Shown here: one piece after another, positions 11,323 through 14,924 of the stretch | Layout: each line of letters starts with the position of its first letter | How positions within the stretch are numbered: position 1 is the first letter of the stretch | NCBI GenBank assembly: GCA_041675165.1 | Contig: JBAYUI010000018.1 | Location: forward strand, 1-14,924 | Reading direction: 5' to 3' | DNA length: 14,924 nucleotides | DNA from: CAIKZD01 sp041675165 | GTDB lineage: Bacteria; Patescibacteriota; Minisyncoccia; Moranbacterales; UBA2206 | Made by a program: the position numbers and the translations under genes | Notes under the pieces: model-generated | The model's database searches: none | Told to the model about the DNA's origin: nothing | The model's input: only the letters and a program-made list of their open reading frames with translations

Positions 11323-14300
11323 TTATCCTTTGTAGCCCGTTCCAGCCGGGATGAGACGTCCGATGATGACGTTTTCTTTGAGGCCGCGGAGCTTGTCTTC
11401 CTTGCCTTTGACTGCGGCATTGATAAGCACGCGAGCAGTTTCTTGGAAAGAAGCGGCTGAGAGGAAACTGTCAGTGGACAACGCCACCTTAGTGATGCCC
11501 AAAAGCATCTTTTCTCCTTGCGCTTTTTCTCCGCCGGATTCTTTGGCCGCCAGATTGCTCTCATTGAAATCATCTTTTTCCACGATATCGCCCAATGAGA
11601 ACTGACTGTCACCCTCCACTATGATCTGCACGCGACTGAACATCTGACGCACGATCACTTCGATATGCTTGTCATTGATGCCTTCCCCTTGAGAAGCATA
11701 TACTTCCTGAATTTCTCGCACGATATAACGATAGACCGCTTCCCAGCCCATCGTCTTGTAAAGTTTCTTAAGATCGATGTGGCCTTCTGAAAGTTGTGAA
11801 CCGATGCCAAGAAGTTCGCCTTCAGCCACTTTCAAAGTTGAGCCGGCCGGGATCTGATATTCCTTGATCGTTTTGGTCTTGTCCTCCGCTTCGATCTTCA
11901 CCACCACGTATTTGTCCTGTTTTTCAATGGACAGCACTTTTCCAGAGACTTCAGTGATAATGGCTTCTCCTTTCGGCGGACGAGCTTCAAAAATTTCTTC
12001 CACACGCGGGAGACCTTGGGTGATGTCAGATCCAGCAATACCTCCGATATGGAAAGTACGCATAGTGAGCTGCGTGCCCGGCTCGCCGATGGCTTGCGCC
12101 GCCACGATTCCCACCGCTTGTCCGATTTCCACCAAATTGCCCCGTCCCAAGTCAGTGCCATAACATTTCTGGCAAATTCCACGCACAGTTTTGCAAGTGA
12201 CCACCGTTCGGATCTTGATCTTGTCAATATTGAGTTTTTCGATCTTTTCACCCTGCTCTTTATTGATCGAATCACCTTTGGTCGCCACGACTTTGCCGGT
12301 TTTCGGATCAAGCACATCCTCAGTCAACACTCGGCCAATGATACGGCTACCGAAGCTCTGTCCGATACGGTCAGAATCTTCTTTGAAAATATAGGCTCCG
12401 CCTTTATCCTTACAATCATTCTCCTTGACAATCACATCTTGAGACACATCCACCAAGCGTCGAGTCAAATATCCAGCCGTCGCAGTTCGAAGAGCCGTGT
12501 CAGCCATACCTTTTCTGGCTCCATGAGTCGAGATGAAATATTCCAAAACATTTAAACCTTCCTTGAACGAACTCTTGATTGGAAGTTCAATGGTTTCTCC
12601 TGTCGGACCGGCCATAAGACCTTTCATACCGGCCATCTGCACCACGACTGATTCAGAACCGCGCGCTTTGGAATAGACCATCGAATAGACGGGACCCTCT
12701 TTGTCCATCGAACTTCGCACTTCATCCGTAATCTTATTTTTAGCATTGTTCCAAACTTCGATCACTTTGCTTTTCCGTTCTTCTTCGGTCAGGAGTCCCA
12801 TGTTATATTGTTTCTTGACGACTTCCACTTCCACTTCAGCCTTATCTAAAATTTCTTTCTTATTCTTCGGTACGACCAAGTCGCCCATACCCCAACTGAT
12901 GCCGGACTTGGTGACTGAGGCAAAACCCAGATCTTTGATCCTATCCACGAACAAAGCCGTTTCCGCCCGTCCGCAAACTTCCAAAACCGTCGCTACCAGA
13001 CCTTTCAATTCTTTCTTGGTCATTTCCGCGTTGATATAGCCGATTTCTTTCGGAATGATCAGATTAAGCTTGATCCTGCCGACGGAAGTTTCCAGCATTT
13101 TCTTTTCATGCAAGACTTGGATCTTCGCCCGCACATCGACATAACCAAGCTCGCTGGCCAAGATCGCTTCATCGAAATTGGAAAATACTTTCCCTTCACC
13201 CTTGGCTCCGGGGAGGATGTGGGAAATATAATAACAACCTAGCACCATATCCAAAGTCGGGATAGTAATCGGATCTCCACTGGCCGGTTTCAAAAGATTT
13301 TTGGAACTGAGCATCAGATTTTCCGATTCCCATCGGGCCTTATCGGTGAGTGGCACGTGTACCGCCATCTGGTCACCATCGAAGTCCGCGTTGAAAGCGG
13401 AGCACACCATCGGATGGACTTGGATAGCTTTGCCTTCGATCAAGACCGGCTGGAAAGCTTGAATAGAGAGCCGATGCAGGGTTGGGGCACGGTTCAAAAG
13501 CACATAGTGATGCGAAATGATCTCATCCAAAATATCATAAGCCTCTTCCGATTCGGCTTCCACCATTTTTCCGGCTGATCTGACATTGTAGGCCAGTTCC
13601 CTCTCGATGAGCTTATTGATGATGAACGGTTTGAAAAGTTCAAGTGCCATTCTTTTCGGCAGACCACATTGATGCAATTTCAACTTCGGTCCGACCACGA
13701 TCACGCTACGTCCGGAATAATCCACGCGCTTTCCAAGCAAATTCTGACGGAAACGGCCTTGTTTGCCTTTCAAAGTATCCGCCAAAGACCTAAGAGCTCG
13801 ACGTTGACCCGTCGAAGCCGCCACGCTCACTTGGCTACGCCGCGCACTGTTGTCGAACAAGGCGTCCACTGCTTCTTGCAACATTCTTTTTTCATTGCGC
13901 GTAATCACTTCCGGCGCTCCGATTTCGATCAATTTTTTCAAACGATTATTACGATTGATGATGCGGCGATATAGATCGTTCAAGTCAGAAGTGGCAAAAC
14001 GTCCACCGTCCAAAGCCACCATCGGCCGCAGATCTGGCGGGATGACAGGAATGATCGTGCAGAGCATCCACTCCAATTTCATATTAGCACTGACAAATCC
14101 TTGAAACAGTTTCACTCGCTTAAGCACCTTTTTCCTGTCCGCCACTTCCTCGTCTTCCAGTACTTTCTTCAATTTTTCTATTTCAGTTTTCGGATCCATC
14201 TTTTCCAAGATAGTTCGGATGGCTTCCGCCCCAATACCGGCCGAAAAGACCTGCGCGTATTTGAGGGACAGATTGAAATATTCTATCTCAGAGATGATCT

Positions 14301-14907
14301 GCAAAGCATGAATGCCTTTCAATTCTTCCTTGGATGTCTTGTAGATGCCTTTCAATTCTTCCGTTTTTTCTTTGGCATCCGAGCTGCCTTCCCCGAAATT
14401 TTTGCTGATTTCTTTCTGCTTGTTCTTATATTCCTGTTCCAAGCTGGCCAAAGCCCGCTCTCTTTCCGCTTCATCGACGTTCAGCACGATATAGCTGGAG
14501 AAATAAACGACTTTTTCCAAGCTTTGCACGCCGACACCCAAGGCCAAGCCGATTTTCGACGGCACGCCGCGCAAAAACCAGATATGCGACACCGGCACCG
14601 CCAATTTGATGTGTCCCATACGTTCACGCCTTACTATCGAACGTGTCACTTCCACTCCGCATTTATCGCAAACTATACCTTTATAGCGGATGCGTTTGTA
14701 TTTGCCGCAATAACACTCCCAGTCTTTCGACGGTCCGAAAATTTTCTCATCAAAAAGCCCTTCGCGTTCATAACGCTGGGTGCGATAATTGATAGTTTCA
14801 GGCTTCACCACCTCGCCATGCGACCATTCCAACAGATTTTCCGGGCTGGCGATCGAGAGACGGACGCTGCTGAAGTCACTTATTTTGGTTGTAGAAAAAG
14901 ATTCCAT
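11323..14907 (-). CDS. rpoC: RNA polymerase beta' subunit
   Basis: 1194-aa beta' subunit, complete in the window; shorter than the ~1400 aa of E. coli, as is usual without the large lineage inserts. Seen in order: the N-terminal zinc ribbon (Cys65, 67, 80, 83 in CYCGKYKRIRYKGIVCDKC); RQNLLGKRVDYSGRSVIVVGP; the catalytic NADFDGDQMAVH (about 506-517) whose three Asp hold the active-site magnesium; the second zinc site (Cys near 831, 905, 912, 915; CKTVRGICQKCYG); and the trigger-loop region PGTQLTMRTFHIGG (about 942). It pairs with RpoB and the sigma factor encoded at 7200-8564. Only 17 bases upstream are visible; they contain a TAA that could be the end of rpoB, but this cannot be shown. No Shine-Dalgarno before the ATG. 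The protein ends in ...GTGYKG, the usual beta' C-terminus. Confidence 0.98.
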   Translation of the reverse strand: MESFSTTKISDFSSVRLSIASPENLLEWSHGEVVKPETINYRTQRYEREGLFDEKIFGPSKDWECYCGKYKRIRYKGIVCDKCGVEVTRSIVRRERMGHIKLAVPVSHIWFLRGVPSKIGLALGVGVQSLEKVVYFSSYIVLNVDEAERERALASLEQEYKNKQKEISKNFGEGSSDAKEKTEELKGIYKTSKEELKGIHALQIISEIEYFNLSLKYAQVFSAGIGAEAIRTILEKMDPKTEIEKLKKVLEDEEVADRKKVLKRVKLFQGFVSANMKLEWMLCTIIPVIPPDLRPMVALDGGRFATSDLNDLYRRIINRNNRLKKLIEIGAPEVITRNEKRMLQEAVDALFDNSARRSQVSVAASTGQRRALRSLADTLKGKQGRFRQNLLGKRVDYSGRSVIVVGPKLKLHQCGLPKRMALELFKPFIINKLIERELAYNVRSAGKMVEAESEEAYDILDEIISHHYVLLNRAPTLHRLSIQAFQPVLIEGKAIQVHPMVCSAFNADFDGDQMAVHVPLTDKARWESENLMLSSKNLLKPASGDPITIPTLDMVLGCYYISHILPGAKGEGKVFSNFDEAILASELGYVDVRAKIQVLHEKKMLETSVGRIKLNLIIPKEIGYINAEMTKKELKGLVATVLEVCGRAETALFVDRIKDLGFASVTKSGISWGMGDLVVPKNKKEILDKAEVEVEVVKKQYNMGLLTEEERKSKVIEVWNNAKNKITDEVRSSMDKEGPVYSMVYSKARGSESVVVQMAGMKGLMAGPTGETIELPIKSSFKEGLNVLEYFISTHGARKGMADTALRTATAGYLTRRLVDVSQDVIVKENDCKDKGGAYIFKEDSDRIGQSFGSRIIGRVLTEDVLDPKTGKVVATKGDSINKEQGEKIEKLNIDKIKIRTVVTCKTVRGICQKCYGTDLGRGNLVEIGQAVGIVAAQAIGEPGTQLTMRTFHIGGIAGSDITQGLPRVEEIFEARPPKGEAIITEVSGKVLSIEKQDKYVVVKIEAEDKTKTIKEYQIPAGSTLKVAEGELLGIGSQLSEGHIDLKKLYKTMGWEAVYRYIVREIQEVYASQGEGINDKHIEVIVRQMFSRVQIIVEGDSQFSLGDIVEKDDFNESNLAAKESGGEKAQGEKMLLGITKVALSTDSFLSAASFQETARVLINAAVKGKEDKLRGLKENVIIGRLIPAGTGYKG

Positions 14908-14924
14908 ATGATATTTGAGTTAAG

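Noticed and set aside
14908..14924. End of rpoB
   Set aside because: A TAA is present in the last 17 bases, but no coding sequence is visible to support it.

Overview
The window looks like a chromosomal segment of an ultra-small Patescibacteria (CPR) bacterium, most likely of the Parcubacteria type. This is inferred from gene style, not from a marker search. The signs are a compact 1194-aa RpoC, a sigma-70 factor with a long Lys/Ala-rich N-terminal tail, a small SET-domain methyltransferase, a short membrane-anchored lysozyme-like protein, near absence of Shine-Dalgarno sequences at most large genes, and a CsoR / HMA-TauE-cupredoxin / CopA copper cassette. The genetic code appears standard. 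Nearly everything is on the minus strand.

Layout. (1) 1-765, minus: a truncated MarR-type regulator with its own promoter and an 18-bp palindromic operator, and upstream of it a complete SET-domain lysine methyltransferase gene that probably has a leaderless mRNA. (2) 766-1768: a divergent promoter pair with a palindrome between the -35 boxes, then the plus-strand lysozyme-like gene. A terminator-like hairpin lies in its leader, and its 3' end has been rearranged: a strong terminator plus a 112-bp inverted-repeat (REP/MITE-like) element sit between two exact 26-bp direct repeats. (3) 1769-5765, minus: a copper-response operon, csoR - HMA/TauE-SafE/cupredoxin fusion - copA, with a strong promoter and a G/C-rich CsoR-type operator over the start site. 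The copA linker holds a 4 x 7-bp tandem repeat. (4) 5775-7176: an A+T-rich stretch of very small genes, each unit closed by its own hairpin terminator. Three small hypothetical ORFs here are preceded by G-rich (two clearly Shine-Dalgarno) sequences. Two more micro-ORFs (28 and 34 codons), not explained by any known family, have near-consensus promoters and appear related to each other. (5) 7200-14924, minus: core information-processing genes rpoC - (ORF6N-domain gene) - dnaG - rpoD. The phage-type ORF6N gene sits between two housekeeping genes and carries a duplicated 36-bp palindromic unit with compensatory base changes.

How it works together. RpoC and RpoD are parts of the transcription machinery whose promoters can be read in this window: several units share TTGACR-N17-TAGAAT. 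DnaG primes replication. In the copper operon, CsoR should release the operator when Cu(I) binds, inducing the fusion protein (Cu(I) handling at the membrane and outside) and the CopA efflux pump. The least explained part is 6180-7121, with paired promoter/micro-ORF/terminator units encoding short hydrophobic peptides that share a G-x-x-VFA-like C-terminus.
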